In this document: in pieces, positions 1 to 26,200 of the stretch
How positions within the stretch are numbered: the first letter of the stretch is position 1
How the letters are laid out: every line of letters starts with the position of its first letter
NCBI GenBank assembly: GCA_963931865.1
Contig: OZ007507.1
Span: 976,139 to 1,040,138, forward strand
Reading direction: 5' to 3'
DNA from: Axinella damicornis
Taxonomy: Eukaryota > Porifera > Demospongiae > Axinellida > Axinellidae
DNA: 64,000 bases
Made by a program: the position numbers and the translations under genes
Notes under the pieces: generated by a model
What the model was told of the DNA's origin: nothing
Seen by the model: only the letters and a program-made list of their open reading frames with translations
Database searches by the model: none

Positions 1-821
1 AAGTGCACTGAATACAAGAATAAAACTAGAGGTGTTCATAGAACACATACCCCGCGCTGAACGTCAGGATGCATGCAGTGCAGCTTCAATCGACGTGACA
101 TCTCTGCTGATGCGCATCGAACAGGGCGGCTATCGCGTATACTGTGTTCGTGTATGGCCATATCCAAGGTGTGGGAGTGACCGCTTACCGTATATACAAC
201 ATATTATATTGTGAAGCTGGAGAGGTGGGGCCAAATGTTACGAATAATAGGAAATAGCTGGAAAAAACAGCCGAAACAATAGCCAGGATGTCTGTGAAGC
301 ACATAGATCGTGAGAAAACACTGTTTCCTAGCGGTCATCTCGAAGCATGAAGTTACCAAATGCACTGCGTATTCTGTTCTTGATGGGACTCTGAGGTCAC
401 GAAGAGGTGGAGCTAATGTTATGAATAGTTAAGAAAAGTAGGAATTAGCCGAAATACAGCGAAACGGAGCGCCTTGACTTCAGTCAGGTACATATAGAGC
501 AGTTTTTTGCTATTTGCTATTGTTTGACTCCATTTCGATGGTTTATGAGGGTCTATGTGGCGAGATTTCAATTTTTTCGCCTGACAGACAGACGACAGAC
601 GACAGACGACTGACTGACGGACAAAACCGATTGCCCCGCTTCGCGCATGCGCGCGCGGGGTAATTAATGTTCATCGACAAATTCATTATTGATCGACGGA
701 CGTGCGTCATCGATATCCAACCACAAATGCACGCACAGCTACAGTACTAGGCAAGTTCGATCGTCAGTAGAGCTGCTGAATTTCGTCGATCAACTGCACA
801 GTGTATATATACGGAGAAACA
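1..821. other. Left-edge non-coding region upstream of the first esterase
   Basis: No coding exon is convincing here. Positions 575-664 hold repeated gacagac units followed by a GC-rich near-palindrome (gcgcatgcgcgcg), which looks like the end of a dispersed repeat. The last 60 bases before the start codon (about 757-821) are nearly identical to those before the second esterase copy, so they are probably shared 5' UTR or core promoter. Confidence 0.5.
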
Positions 822-8883
<8,062 letters not shown>

Positions 8884-9343
8884 GGAACAGTATTTAGGGA
8901 GGATGGACGTATATGCAGAGGATGCATGGTCTTTATTCTTTATTGTATGGTAGCTACATGTAGCTAGCTGCATAAGCTGACTATGAACTGTTATAGGCCT
9001 AATAATATAATTATGCTACCTTAAAAGATAATATACTCACAAGTGGACGTGTTAATCTTCTGGTGCATGCATGTTCAACTAGCCTCTTATTCCCGCCCAC
9101 TCCTGCCGCGATGGCCAATTTTATTTTTTCATTAGACATCTTGATCCGAGTGAAAGCTGCATGAGCATGACAACAGACAATGCTACGACTGTCCATGGAT
9201 AATGATCTGTGCATTGACGACGCCACGAATCTCGGTACCATGCAGACTCGCGCGCACGGCCGGTATCGAGACTGCGCATATGCAAATTGATTAGAAAAAC
9301 CCATCCCCAACGGTTGACGCGTGATCCATGCATGTAACTTCGT

Positions 9344-9434
9344 AGTCTCGCGTGGCCCAGACCCTTCCCGCGGCGATTAGTGGGCGGGGCGGGGCCACTA
9401 ATCGCCGCGGGAAGGGTCTGGGCCACGCGAGACT
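9344..9434. repeat. Perfect 40-bp inverted repeat upstream of esterase copy 2
   Basis: Two 40-bp arms, beginning agtctcgcgtggcccagacc and ending with its complement, are separated by an 11-bp GC-rich loop (gcggggcgggg). Sequence similar to the 5' end of copy 1 resumes directly after it. It lies about 70 bp before the start codon, so it sits in or next to the promoter. No copy precedes esterase copy 1. Confidence 0.9.
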
Positions 9435-9502
9435 AGTAACTTCGATCGTCAGTGGAGCTGCTGAATTTTCGTCGATCAACCTGCACAGTATATGGAGAAA
9501 CA

Positions 9503-15059
<5,557 letters not shown>

Positions 15060-15393
15060 ACAGTATTTAGGTAGGATGGAGTGATCTTTGAATGTATAGA
15101 GCATGATCAATATACTCACAAGTGGACCAACTTAATGAGTGGACCAAGTTAAAGCTCGGGCGCATATTCAATTCCCACCCACTCCTCCTTGGCCAGGGAG
15201 CAGGGCTAATGTTCAACTATAATGTGCTATATAACATGTTACCTACATGTTACACGTTAGAATGTTTCTCTCTCACATGACGATGTTTCCTAGGTAAACA
15301 TGTTCACCCATCAAGCATGCAGCAATGCAGGACTCAGATGATCCAACCTAGCCTCATTCCCTGCAGTCTCGTACTGCAAGCAACGAAAAGCTG

Positions 15394-15731
15394 GTGGGAG
15401 CCTTGGAATGGGGCTACTCAGCTTTGGAATGGGGCTACTCAGCTTTAGAATGGGGCTACTCAGCTTTGGAATGGGGCTACTCAGCTTTAGAATGGGGCTA
15501 CTCAGCTTTAGAATGGGGCTACTCAGCTTTGGAATGGGGCTACTCAGCTTTAGAATGGGGCTACTCAGCTTTGGAATGGGGCTACTCAGCTTTGGAATGG
15601 GGCTACTCAGCTTTGGAATGGGGCTAATCAGCTTTGGAATGGGGCTACTCAGCTTTGGAATGGGGCTACTCAGCTTTGGAATGGGGCTACTCAGCTTTAG
15701 AATGGGGCTACTCAGCTTTGGAATGCTACTC
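15394..15731. repeat. 21-bp minisatellite, about 16 copies
   Basis: The unit is ctcagctttggaatggggcta with an a/g variant at one site (tttaga or tttgga). The segment just before it (gcaagcaacgaaaagctggtgggagcc) matches the inner arm of the hairpin family, and the unit resembles that family's right end. The array therefore seems to have grown from a hairpin element. Open frames on both strands are an artefact of a unit length divisible by three. Confidence 0.92.
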
Positions 15732-15785
15732 AGAACCATGTGCTAACCTACTCAGCTGCATGCGTGATGAAAAGCTGGGTAGGAG

Positions 15786-15896
15786 CTAGCCTCGGTCCCA
15801 GGCTTGCTCCTCAAAACCCAGGGGCCCAGGGGCCCAGGGGCCCAGGGGCCCAGGGGGAGGCGAGAGCCTGGGAACAAGGGTAGTAGGAGCCTGGGA
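15786..15896. repeat. Hairpin element with internal CAGGGGCC repeat
   Basis: The left end is tagcctcggtcccaggc and the right end is gcctgggaacaagggta. The loop contains about four copies of caggggccc. Confidence 0.75.
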
Positions 15897-16183
15897 ATGA
15901 GGCTATACTCAGAACCAGCTGTAGCATGTGCTCAAGTTGCATGTGCCCGCCTGACACACTAGTCAGCATAGTAAACAGCACTCCACTGGCTAGAGGTAGC
16001 TGCTCCATTACTTCAGAGATGAGTGAACAAACTGGAAAGCAAAAGAAATGGCCCTTGACTTCCTGCACTCAACTCAACTACCATTAATACTCTGTGCATA
16101 GTATTAAACACCACTGGGTTGCGATGAGTGAAAGAGTGAACTGAGAGTTAAATCTTAATGTTAGCTAACTACTTCTTTGTGAA

Positions 16184-19100
16184 ATGAGCAAACAGGCAAG
16201 TTATTCTCAGGATGAACTCAAAACATCATCTCCCACTGTGCGGGGGCCAGATGAGGCTGGGAGTGAAAAGAAAGATCTCCTTGGGCCTGGCCTACGGAAG
16301 ACCCACCTGCATGGACAGCAGGGTTCATTTCTCCATGTCTTGAAGCATCCTTGTACGTGGAGATTGAGAAATCTGGTCATCGTTAGTACCGTCTGGCTTG
16401 CTTACGGCTTAATGAATGGAGCACTGTCAATCATAGGCCCCTTCTTTCCTGATGAGGTGAGTGTAAACACTACATCACACATTCAATCATTTCGTGGCTG
16501 ATGGTATTACTTCTTGTTCACATGGTGGCATTAATTGGTGGGTCCCATTGAAGGACCGACCATTTGGAGGTGCATTACAGAGGCAGTTTTGGTACATTTC
16601 TAGCCTTGGATCTGGGTACTAAATTTTTATGATGTAGCAGCTGAGATAAGTCCACTTCCAAGATCCTTTAATTCAGCAAACCTGACTGTCTTGATTTCCA
16701 GATAATGGGGGGTATGTTCTAAGTTTGTTACTGAGCTAATTGGATTTCTGTATGCAGGCATCAGCCAAGGGCTCATCACCCACAACCACGGGGATCATTG
16801 TCAGTGCCGCACCACTCTGTGTTGCTGTTTTCTCACCTATTTTTGGATACTACGTGAGTTGGACACATCCTGCACATAAACATATCAACTGTGCTCATTC
16901 AAGTGAGCTCAGAGATTTAGGGTGTTTATAGTTTCATGCAGGGTTTGAATCAGCTCAGACGTGGAAAAGTCTGCTAAACTAATGCGATACTTTCTTGTAC
17001 AGCTTCCATCACTTGGCCTGAGATTTTTGCTAGTCTCTGGACTGCTTCTTGTAGGAGGACCAATGGTTCTACTGGGGTTAGTTATTGTTGGTGCCCAATT
17101 GTTGTAGACATGTACTTGCTGGAATAGTCATTACATTGACTCTCGGAAATGAAGTAATTCAGAGGGCATTCAAATTTAAATAGCACTGCATGCAGAATGT
17201 GGAGTAACAGTGTGTTTCAAATACCTCATCTGTTGCTGTGAAGCATTTTCAATTGGCACACATTGAATTAAACGTTTCACAGAGGGAGTTGTAGGAAGCG
17301 AAGGATCGCTTCTTAAATTTAGTGGTAAGCTACAGTTGGTTCACTCATTACAAATAATGTAGGAAGTTAAGGATTGTTGTTATTTATATACCTATTTGAA
17401 TGAAGTCCTTTTATTTTTATGTGGGCATATGCAAATCACCGGTTAGTGGGTTAGCCAGCTCTGCCTCTCTGAGCCCATCAATGTTTTATCAGATTTGTTT
17501 CATAGCACTCAACATTCTGCCATTTACGATGATACTGCATGCCCTCTTAATTTCTCGTCTGGAGCATGTAATGTTCTCATTGCAAGCTGATGTGTCTTTG
17601 TAATTACACAAACCATGAGCAGTGTAGTTTGTGATCAACACGTGACACTTCCTCCAAAACACATTCTCTGGTCATGCACTAAGGTTTACGATACTAATGC
17701 CCTCTGGCTGGGTATTCATCATCTTCTGTGTGCTGCTGAGGATGACGGAAGGTGTTGGGTCAGCCATGCTGGGCACTGCCACCTTCGCTCTCCTACCAGA
17801 ACTGTTCCCTAACCACATTGGGATAATGACCGTATGTGGCTCCTTGTGTTATGCAAGAGTACGTACCGGACCCCATTCCTGTTGCCACTCACACCTATAT
17901 CAGCTCCACCCCCCCAGTGATCAGGGTTGCGGTCCTGTTCATATTATGTGCCTGTACCTTGCTGTCCTATCATGCACGTGATCCAAATAATCATGATTAT
18001 TGATCTTCTACGTTTGTGTCACAAGTTGCTTCATCCCACACAAGGGCTAGCACTAGCCTCGAACCTCGGACGCGCCTGGGTTCTAGGCTAGGGATAGTGC
18101 TAGCCTTGAACCTAGGATGCGCCTGGGTTCTAGGCTAGGGATAGTGCTAGCCTTGAACCTAGGACGCGCCTGGGTTCTAGGCTAGGGATAGTGCTAGCCT
18201 TGAACCTAGGACGCACCTGGGTTTGAGGCTATAGGGCTTGCAGTAACATGACTCTAGAAAGTTGAGTGCTCTACACATTTTGTGTCATGCATGCACATGC
18301 ACATTTATACTTATTGGTCAGGGTATGTTTGAGCTGGCTGCAGGATTGGGCTATTGTGTTGCACTACCACTGGGAGGATTTCTCTATGCAGTTGAGTAAC
18401 TGAACAGCTGTGCATTATGTGGCCACTCAAAGACAAGTGGGTCGGAATGATTGCATATACTCGATCATTCCTCATTTCATAGGCCTGCTAGATTCCGTGT
18501 GTGTGTGCGTGTGTGCTGGGAGAATTCAGATTATCACATCATGCCTTTATTTCACTCGTAGGCTGGTGGATTCAAGCTACCATTCATTGTTGTGGGAGGG
18601 GCATCGCTGTGCTTTGTGCCAATAGCCTTCTTCTTCATTGGAAATCATATCAGTAAATACCATTAACATTGAATGTTATTGTTGAACAATGTAGTCTGCA
18701 TTTCTATCCAACTGAAGGTCTTATTTTCTTGTAGCTAAGCTATGTTTGACAACATGGCAGTGAGCCACTAGTCTATCATGCAGCATTGTGTTATTCACTT
18801 GCACAAGACAAATATAATAATTATGCATGCTTGCAATCCTCATTGTTCAGGCACAAAGACTTGTGAAAGTCTAGATCTGAATGCTTTGCTTCTTGATTAC
18901 ATGATGCCAAACCACGACCGTTCCAACCAATACCTATTATACCACAGGTTGTAAAGCACAGATCATACCTCTGAAGGTGTTCCTGGGACTCTTTGCAAAC
19001 GTCATGATGGTGATCTTAGGTAAACCAGGAAGCAGTGAATACTCTTGCTCAATTTCAGGCCTTACACTCTCTTCCACAGTTTTGTCGGATGTACTGGCTC

Positions 19101-21383
19101 TTGGTGCGTACGCATTCTTCACACCCACACTGCAACCGTTCCTTACGAGCCAAGTACTTTGTTTTTCATTGCTCACACACAAAGTTGTTGCACAGTATAC
19201 AAAGCACAGATCAATAAATTATGTTGATATTTCAATCATACTCCTGCTGTTTTTTTTTGGTTTTTTTCAAACAACTTTCTCTGTCATCCTGCGTGCAGTT
19301 CGGTCTGAATAGCGAACAAGTGGGGCTGGTATACCTACCCTCAGCTGTCTCCTACACAGTAACATGCTTGCTGGTGGGAAAACTTTCAGATAAATTTGTA
19401 AGCCTGTATAGCTATTTTCGCTACCTCTGTAGCAACGTGATACACCATACACACCACAAATAATCTCCACTGTAGGGTCCAAGAGGATTTATTATTGCTG
19501 GATTCTTCATCTGTGGTCTTGGCTACCTCTTCGTGGGCCCAGTTGACTTCATAGCAGAACCGTACGTCAAGACTAGCTAGTAACCTTTCTCTGCTTCTCT
19601 GAATTTTATATATATCTCTTGCTGATCTTTTGCTGTTTATAGCCAAGTATGGATCACTACGGTAGCATTTGGTGTTATTGGGGCTGGAATGGCGTTGAGC
19701 CTGATACCTACATACTCGGACATGCTGGCAGTAGCCAAGTGAGTTCACTGGGAACATGCATTACTAGATACACATAAATACACATACATAGCTAATCATG
19801 CACGGCCACAGTGCACCTATAAATATGTATAGATATACATAATGTACAATCACGGTACACATAATTATTCACACAGATGGATACACATGTGCACCTGTGA
19901 ACATAGATACATAGATATGCATACGTGATATTACGTACATGTATATCTACAGGTCTCTGAATGTTGTAGAAGACCCTGAAGTCCTCACGGGTATTATATC
20001 TGGAGTCACTGTCTCTGCACTATCATTTGGGTAAGTAAAATCTCTGGTTAATTGACGTGGTAGTTCATAATTATGATATACACCTTGAACCCCACCCCAA
20101 ATCCGGATCCCCTAGTATACAAGACTCGTACATGTGGTGCATCAACCGGTTTGTATACAGAGCATTATTTATGCAATATTTATTTTCTTGAAGTAAACTA
20201 TACCAAGCTGGAAACTTGCGGTCTAGAAGAAAACCTGTTTGTATAGCTACTCAGCAGGTTCCTGCATAAAATTATTATGATCTTCACAGAGAGTTCCTCA
20301 GTCCCATCGTCAGTGGGGTACTGTGTGATGCCATGCACGGATTCCCAGACAGTACTCTTGTAAGTGTAGGTTGACATGCTGCATCTTGGGATGGCTCTGG
20401 ACAACACTACCTTGTTGAATACAATTTTATTTTCACATTGTAACTTGCAGGTTTTTGGAGAAGTACTTATTGCTGAGGTAAGACAACATTTACCATATAG
20501 CTAATCACTAGCCTCGTTCCCATGCCTCTGCCCAGATTTTATCTCGCAGCCGTGGAGAAAAAATCTGGGCGGAGGCCTGGGAACGAGGCTAGCTAATCAC
20601 GGCAAGAGTGCATGATGGTATCATCCTCATTGCAGAGCCACTTACTACAAGCACATTTGAGCTCACATGTTCTATTTTCACACGTTCCTCACACCGCAGT
20701 GGCAATGAGTAGCTACTGCTCTGGATTCTCCATCATAGCGATGCTAAGTGGTACGGGTGGGTGGAGCTATCCCACTCAGCCATGCTAGTGAGACTGAGTG
20801 GTACGGGTGGGTGGAGCTACCCCACTCAGCCATGCTAAGTGGTACGGGTGGGTGGAGCTACCCCACTCAGCCATGCTAATGAGACTGAGTGGTACGGGTG
20901 GGCGGAGCTACACCACTCAGCCATGCTAAGTGGTATGGGTGGGTGGAGCTACCCCACTCAGCCATGCTAATGAGACTGAGTGGTACGGGTGGGCGGAGCT
21001 ACACCACTCAGCCATGCTAATGAGACTGAGTGGTACGGGTGGGTGGAGCTACACCACTCAGCCATGCTAAGTGGTATGGGTGGGTGGAGCTACCCCACTC
21101 AGCCATGCTAATGAGACTGAGTGGTACGGGTGGGCGGAGCTACACCACTCAGCCATGCTAATGAGACTGAGTGGTACGGGTGGCATGGGTGGAGCTACAC
21201 CACTCAGCCACATAATTATATAGTGTGACAATTAATTGTGCCATAGATAATAGAACTACGTATCTATGATTGTACCAGTAATAAACAGCTATATTAGGCA
21301 TCATTTCTTTATACACTATACAGGCACTTCTGCTGCTGGGAACAACTATGATTGACTTGTGCCTAAAAAGAACATTATACTGA
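16184..21383 (+). CDS. SLC18B1: SLC18B1-like MFS vesicular transporter, copy 1
   Basis: The model has 15 exons: 16184-16456, 16758-16853, 17003-17076, 17684-17831, 18322-18390, 18562-18652, 18948-19019, 19059-19153, 19299-19397, 19476-19561, 19643-19738, 19953-20030, 20290-20359, 20451-20477, 21324-21383. It encodes 477 aa. A hydrophilic cytosolic N-terminus of about 60 residues precedes TM1 (LVIVSTVWLAYGLMNGALSI). Family-typical stretches include GPFFPDE in exon 1, ALPLGGFLYA in exon 5 and GGFKLPFIVVGGA in exon 6. Others are QVGLVYLPSAVSYT in exon 9 and GPVDFIAEP in exon 10. The order and spacing fit the 12-TM major facilitator fold. The mammalian relative moves polyamines into vesicles using a proton gradient; substrate here is inferred only from family. 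An exon 2 start of ASAKGSSPTTTGI is shared with copy 2. Confidence 0.88.
18045..18235. repeat. 45-48 bp minisatellite in transporter copy 1, intron 4
   Basis: Four units contain tagccttgaacctaggacgc, then gcctgggttctaggctaggg. Each unit has internal dyad symmetry (agcctcgaac ... ttctaggct), again like an amplified hairpin. Confidence 0.85.
20509..20591. repeat. Hairpin element of about 83 bp
   Basis: Ends are tagcctcgttcccatgcc and ggcctgggaacgaggcta, with paired inner parts (cccagatttt ... aaatctggg). It lies in intron 14 of transporter copy 1. It is closely related to 5267-5370. Confidence 0.85.
20742..21210. repeat. Compound minisatellite in transporter copy 1, intron 14
   Basis: Units of about 40 and 50 bp alternate, with core gtggtacgggtgggtggagc and flank cactcagccatgctaa, with or without tgagactga. 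About ten units are present. Confidence 0.88.
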
Positions 21384-21519
21384 GCTCACATAGCTATATA
21401 GCTACTAGCTATAGCCAGTATTAGGTGTAGCTGCATGTGAACAGATGATCTCACGTACTATCCATATACCATACCATAGCCTCAGCACAGTTATTCACAC
21501 AGTGTCAGGCCATCTTATA

Positions 21520-21790
21520 CAAGTAATAAAAAACATTTAAAATGTAACAGGATGTAGGGATACCAGAACCGCAAAAAGTAAGGAAACAAGGTAGGGATGA
21601 TCACACAAAACAGTGAAGTATACAACCCCCTACAGAGATCTTTTTCCATAATACGTGTATAATGAAAAAAGATATGTAGGGGGATTGTATACTTCACTGT
21701 TTTGTGTGATCATCCCTACCTTGTTTCCTTACTTTTTGCGGTTCTGGTATCCCTACATCCTGTTACATTTTAAATGTTTTTTATTACTTG
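21520..21790. mobile_element. Large foldback element with arms of about 110 bp
   Basis: The left arm, beginning caagtaataaaaaacattt, is matched almost perfectly by an inverted right arm ending aaatgttttttattacttg. About 40 bp of loop lies between them. There is no coding sequence. It is a MITE-like or foldback insertion just downstream of transporter copy 1. Confidence 0.85.
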
Positions 21791-21810
21791 TTTATGTCTT
21801 TTTTTTTTAG

Positions 21811-21915
21811 CAGCAGGCGCATGCATACTGGACTCAGGCATTTACACTGCCAGCAATGGCTGAAGAATCAGACCCAAGCATCTCAAAAGCCAACCCTTTT
21901 CTGGATGGATACTAA
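21811..21915 (+). other. Candidate orphan terminal coding exon
   Basis: A ten-T tract and AG (21800-21810) precede a frame that stays open for 34 codons to a TAA. It reads QQAHAYWTQAFTLP and ends SISKANPFLDGY. The composition looks protein-like and the acceptor is strong. Phase 0 would fit a splice from exon 14 of transporter copy 1, but that would drop the last transmembrane segment. It may instead be an exon of an unseen gene, or chance. Confidence 0.3.
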
Positions 21916-23227
21916 GCCAGTGCTCCCTGAGCTGAAGTAGTGTAGGTAAAATAGCTATACCAGATAGTAGTAGTGACACATTGTTGAGTCTTTAGATAGG
22001 CATTCACCCCTCTCACAGAACACAGTCTAGTAACATATATAGCACAGAGAATTCACCTCAGTCTAGTTATGGTAATTACCACAACAGCGCAAGGCACTTC
22101 TAATTCAGCGATCTTGAATAATAATTACGTATCGTTGCTAAGTGATCGTTTAAGTGCGCATGCGTACAAACATGAAAATGGCGTGACAAATGAAGCCATA
22201 GTTATTGAGTGGGCAGCTGTAGCCGCCTGGTGAAGACTTGGAGGTTGCCAAAAAGCGATGGGCTGGTGCACTGCTCGGTGTAAAATGCTGCTGTTTCGTG
22301 CGAAAACCATCATGAGGGATTGAGGCGACGTTGAGCTAGCCCGTCTGAAAGAAGAAAGAAGAAAGAAGAAAGAAAAACAATTTGCCCGTTTTGCGAGTAC
22401 CTGGTGCGGTACTTTCGCGACGGTTTTTCGCGACGCCGGAGGAGTCTTGTTGGTCATGAAAACACTCGAAGATGAACGGTATGTGGTTATAAAGGCTTAT
22501 AAGTGTACCGTTTCTGAGATTTGGAGAGATTCTTTTGTATTAGCATATATTGCGTGTACGTCGTATCCCTACATACAGAGTCTACCGACTCTGTGATAGC
22601 TAGTAGCTAGCTATGTCACAGGGCATGTCATCTTGTGGAGACCCCTGTGGAAGAGGCTGCAGGCCTGGGTGGGTTGAGCCGCTCACATATATTAGCTACG
22701 TGAGTTGGATACTCACGTTGGATACTGGTGCAGTTGGTGGTTGTTAGCGATATGCGGAGGCTGCAGTTGGTGGTTGTTGGGCATTCCATGGTTATCAAAT
22801 CAAACTGAACTGAACTGCATCCCGAACTGAAGTGAATCCCAGCTGTGCATGCTCCCGACTTTTGGTTTCTTTCTTCTCTCGGCAATGCTACCTACTTCAA
22901 TAGATCCCCCATATTGAAGTAGCTAATCTCTATACTCTGGAGTATAGAGATTAGGATGGTGTGCACCCTTGCACAATCCCAGAGCTAGCTAGAGTAGCCA
23001 CTCTATATAGGTGCTCTAAGTAGGTGCCAGCATATGGAGAGCCATGCCATGCTGCAGGGCCCCATTCTCACGGGCCCCAAATTTCATTCCACACGGTCGA
23101 TCGAGGTCCGTCCGTCCGGTCCATGTCCGAGCGGAAGTAGGCTGGGCCGCGAGAGCACCGCAGTAAAGTGGTGGAGCGCGATCCACCCGGATTTATAGGT
23201 TGTTATGCAAAGATCCAAGATCCCATC

Positions 23228-26200
23228 ATGGATGAAGGCGCACACGCTCCCGGTACTAGTCGCTCTTCTCCTACTGTGCAAAACCCAAGAGAATCTGAGG
23301 ATGAAAGGCAACCTCTCCTTGGATCGGGGAACGCTAGCTTGAAGGGTTTGCAAACTGGGCAGTCTATGCAGGACTCGAGATTCGACGTTGTGACGCGCAT
23401 GAAACACTGGAATTGGAGGAATCTGATTGTTCTAACCGCTCTTTGGCTTGCATATGGTGTTGTCAATTGTGCAAGTTCTATCATGGGCCCATTCTTTCCC
23501 AATGAGGTTAGTTGGAAGTTTACGAACTTCCCTCAGATGTTTAGCATCATGCTGGCCTCAATATCCTGCAGGCCCTGGCCAAGGGTTCATCACCCACAAC
23601 CACTGGGGTCATTATGGGTGCTGCATCTCTTGCCGTAGCCATATTCTCCCCCCTTGTAGGATACTTTGTAAGTTGCCGGATATGATAGCTACCCCTGAAA
23701 TGGTGCAGTATAGTCATATTGCACTTCTTACAGCTGCCAACACTTGGTCTGAGGTACACACTGGTTTCTGGACTGCTTCTTGTGGGAGGATCCGTTGTCT
23801 TACTGGGGTTAGTTGATGCTGACTAGTATAGCTGGCCCCTTCCCTTTCCTGCTGCACATGCACCATAGCAAAGAATGTCCAGCACGCTGTACATGTAGCT
23901 AGCTTGACTCTGCACGGCTGCATGTGTGTTCCTGGAATAGCTAATGTGCAGAAGGAAATGCTCCAACTGCAGAGAGCTGACTGAACTTTCTTTATTAACC
24001 AATGACTCGTACATTTGTCATGAGCTGATCAGCTTCATGCATGACAATGTCGGTTTGGGAAATAGGCTCTGCATGAGCAGAAAAGGTGGAATAGGGTGAG
24101 ATGGGTGGGTGCACCATGATCTTGCGTAGGGTGACTGAGTCCTGTGTGCAGTTTGGACGACAAAAACCCAACAGAACGGATATGTTTAAAGTAAAATGCA
24201 AGCTAATTAAATGACTGACCTCTGATGTCCATGGTTGGTGTTAGTATTCATTTCATGGGGAAATGCTTTGCTTACACCAAGGTTTACATCTCTCATGCCC
24301 TCTGGCTGGATATTCATCGTCTTCTGTGTGCTGCTGAGCATGACGCAAGGTGTTGGGTCAGCCATGTTTACCACTGCTGCCTACGCTCTCCTAGTTGAGC
24401 TGTTCCCCAAAAATGTTTCCACCGTCATGGTATGTCTCCTACCGGTACTTCATCACATGTACGTATAGTGAATAGTGAGAACTGAATATTTGGGTGTGGC
24501 ATGCGTAAAACGTCCTGTGTTGCTTCCTGATGTTTGTGACAGGGTGTGTTTGAAGTGGCTACTGGGCTCGGGTACATTGTTGGACCCCCCCTTGGAGGAT
24601 TTCTGTATGCAGTTGAGTATACCTTTCAATGCAGTGTGTACAGGGTTGTGCTGTACCGTGCGAGGTGTACATACGTGCATGGAATCTTTCTGTCTACAGG
24701 CTGGAGGATTCAAGTTGCCGTTCATTGCTGTGGGTGGAGCGATGCTGGTGTTGGTACCAGTGACCTATCTGCTGGTTGGAAACATGAGTATGTTCGATCT
24801 CATTCCCAGGCCACATGTTCAGAGGAAAGTGTGACCTGGGAATGAGGATTACTAGTTTTGCTTTATGCTTGACGATAATGAACCAGAGTATATACTGGAG
24901 CTAGAGAACTGATAAATTGGCCATGGAAGAGTCTTTACGTGTGTGGTGATCAAATCTCGCTTTTTTTTACTTGTAGGCTGTAAGGCAAGCAAAAGAATGT
25001 CACTGAAAACGATACTGAAGGTTTCTACAAATCCTGGTATGATCATCTTAGGTGAGGAGTATAGTTACATCTGGTGATCACTGGAGTACATTAATATCCA
25101 TGTTTATCTTGTGTTTCAGTTCTCGCCACCCTGCTAGGGCTTGCTGCTATGCAATACTCAGTACCCATAATGGAGCCCTTCCTTACAACAAAAGTATGTC
25201 TTTTGTTCTGCGTAATCTACTTAATTTATGTCTCAGCATTTAGGTAAAGCGTACTATGTTTCTGCACCGTTGTGATCCGTTGTGATCACCATCGTGATCA
25301 CCCTCATGCATGACTCAAATGCTGAAAGATTACTGTGCTGAAACTGAACTTGGTGGTAGAGCTATGAGCACATTGTCTTCCAGTGGGTCATCATTACTTG
25401 CTGTCACTGGCAGAATGTGATGTGTGTGTTAATTGGGACAAGCCATAAGCTGGCCGCCTGCATGTAGTGCTGGTAGGTTTTCTTTCTCTCGTGTGCTTAT
25501 TCCGATCAAGTGAGTCTACAGTGCTTGTCGTAGTATAGGTTTATAAAATGCCCTATGCAGTTTCATCAGACTCCTGAACAAGTGGGGCTGGTGTTCCTGT
25601 CTTCTGCAATTTTCTACATGCTCACATCCCTGGTGACTGGACCTCTAGCGGATAAATTTGTAAGTCTCCATGTCACGATGCAGAGAGAGAGGCAAACCTG
25701 ACTGAATATAATTCACTATAATTATACAGGGACCAAGATGGTTTGAGATCTTCGGATTCGTGGTTTGTGGTATTGGTAGTGTTTTGCTTGGCCCTGCTGA
25801 CTTCATTGCTGAGCCGTAAGCCGAGCCTCTCGCTTCTCTCTCTAGCATTGACAATTGTATAACCTCAATCTCTGACTGTTTGCAGTACCCTTTGGATGAC
25901 CATAGTAGGATTCTGTGTTCTTGGAGCAGGTGGAGCATTTGCCTTAATACCTATCTACTCCAACATGCTGACATTGGCAAAGTGAGTTGACGCATGGCGG
26001 AATTAGTTTACAAGCTGGTCACAAAATAGCAACTCTCCACCTGGTAATAACAGCAAGAGAATATGCAGCAAAAAACTTCATGATAATACCATGGCCAGTA
26101 CCAATGATGGGTTCACTGTACAAAACTTTAAAGTTTTCTTCTCTTGTTTGTAGATCACTGAATGTAGACGATGACCAAGAGGCAATCAGTGGTATTATAT

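Larger units (their letters stand above)
15060..16183. other. Intergenic region between the esterase and transporter pairs
   Basis: The gap holds two repeat blocks (15394-15731 and 15786-15896) and otherwise unrecognised sequence. No exon was found. The segment after 15900 is probably the promoter and 5' UTR of the first transporter. Confidence 0.6.
21384..23227. other. Intergenic region between the two transporters
   Basis: Besides the foldback element and candidate orphan exon listed separately, there is a 32-bp palindrome at 22922-22953 (ctaatctctatactct and its complement). A 110-aa minus-strand frame at 22125-22457 matches nothing I know and is not called. The last few hundred bases are likely promoter and 5' UTR of copy 2. 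Confidence 0.5.

Noticed and set aside
15311..15746. Open frames of 77-142 codons on both strands with perfect peptide repeats
   Set aside because: They arise because the 21-bp minisatellite unit is divisible by three and has no stop. No start context or conserved protein was seen.
22125..22457. 110-codon minus frame upstream of transporter copy 2
   Set aside because: Low-complexity composition (an AAG/AAGAA tract) and no recognised motif.
23168..23227. Earlier ATG for transporter copy 2 giving 20 more residues
   Set aside because: The downstream ATG aligns with the start of copy 1. The upstream one cannot be excluded without transcript data.
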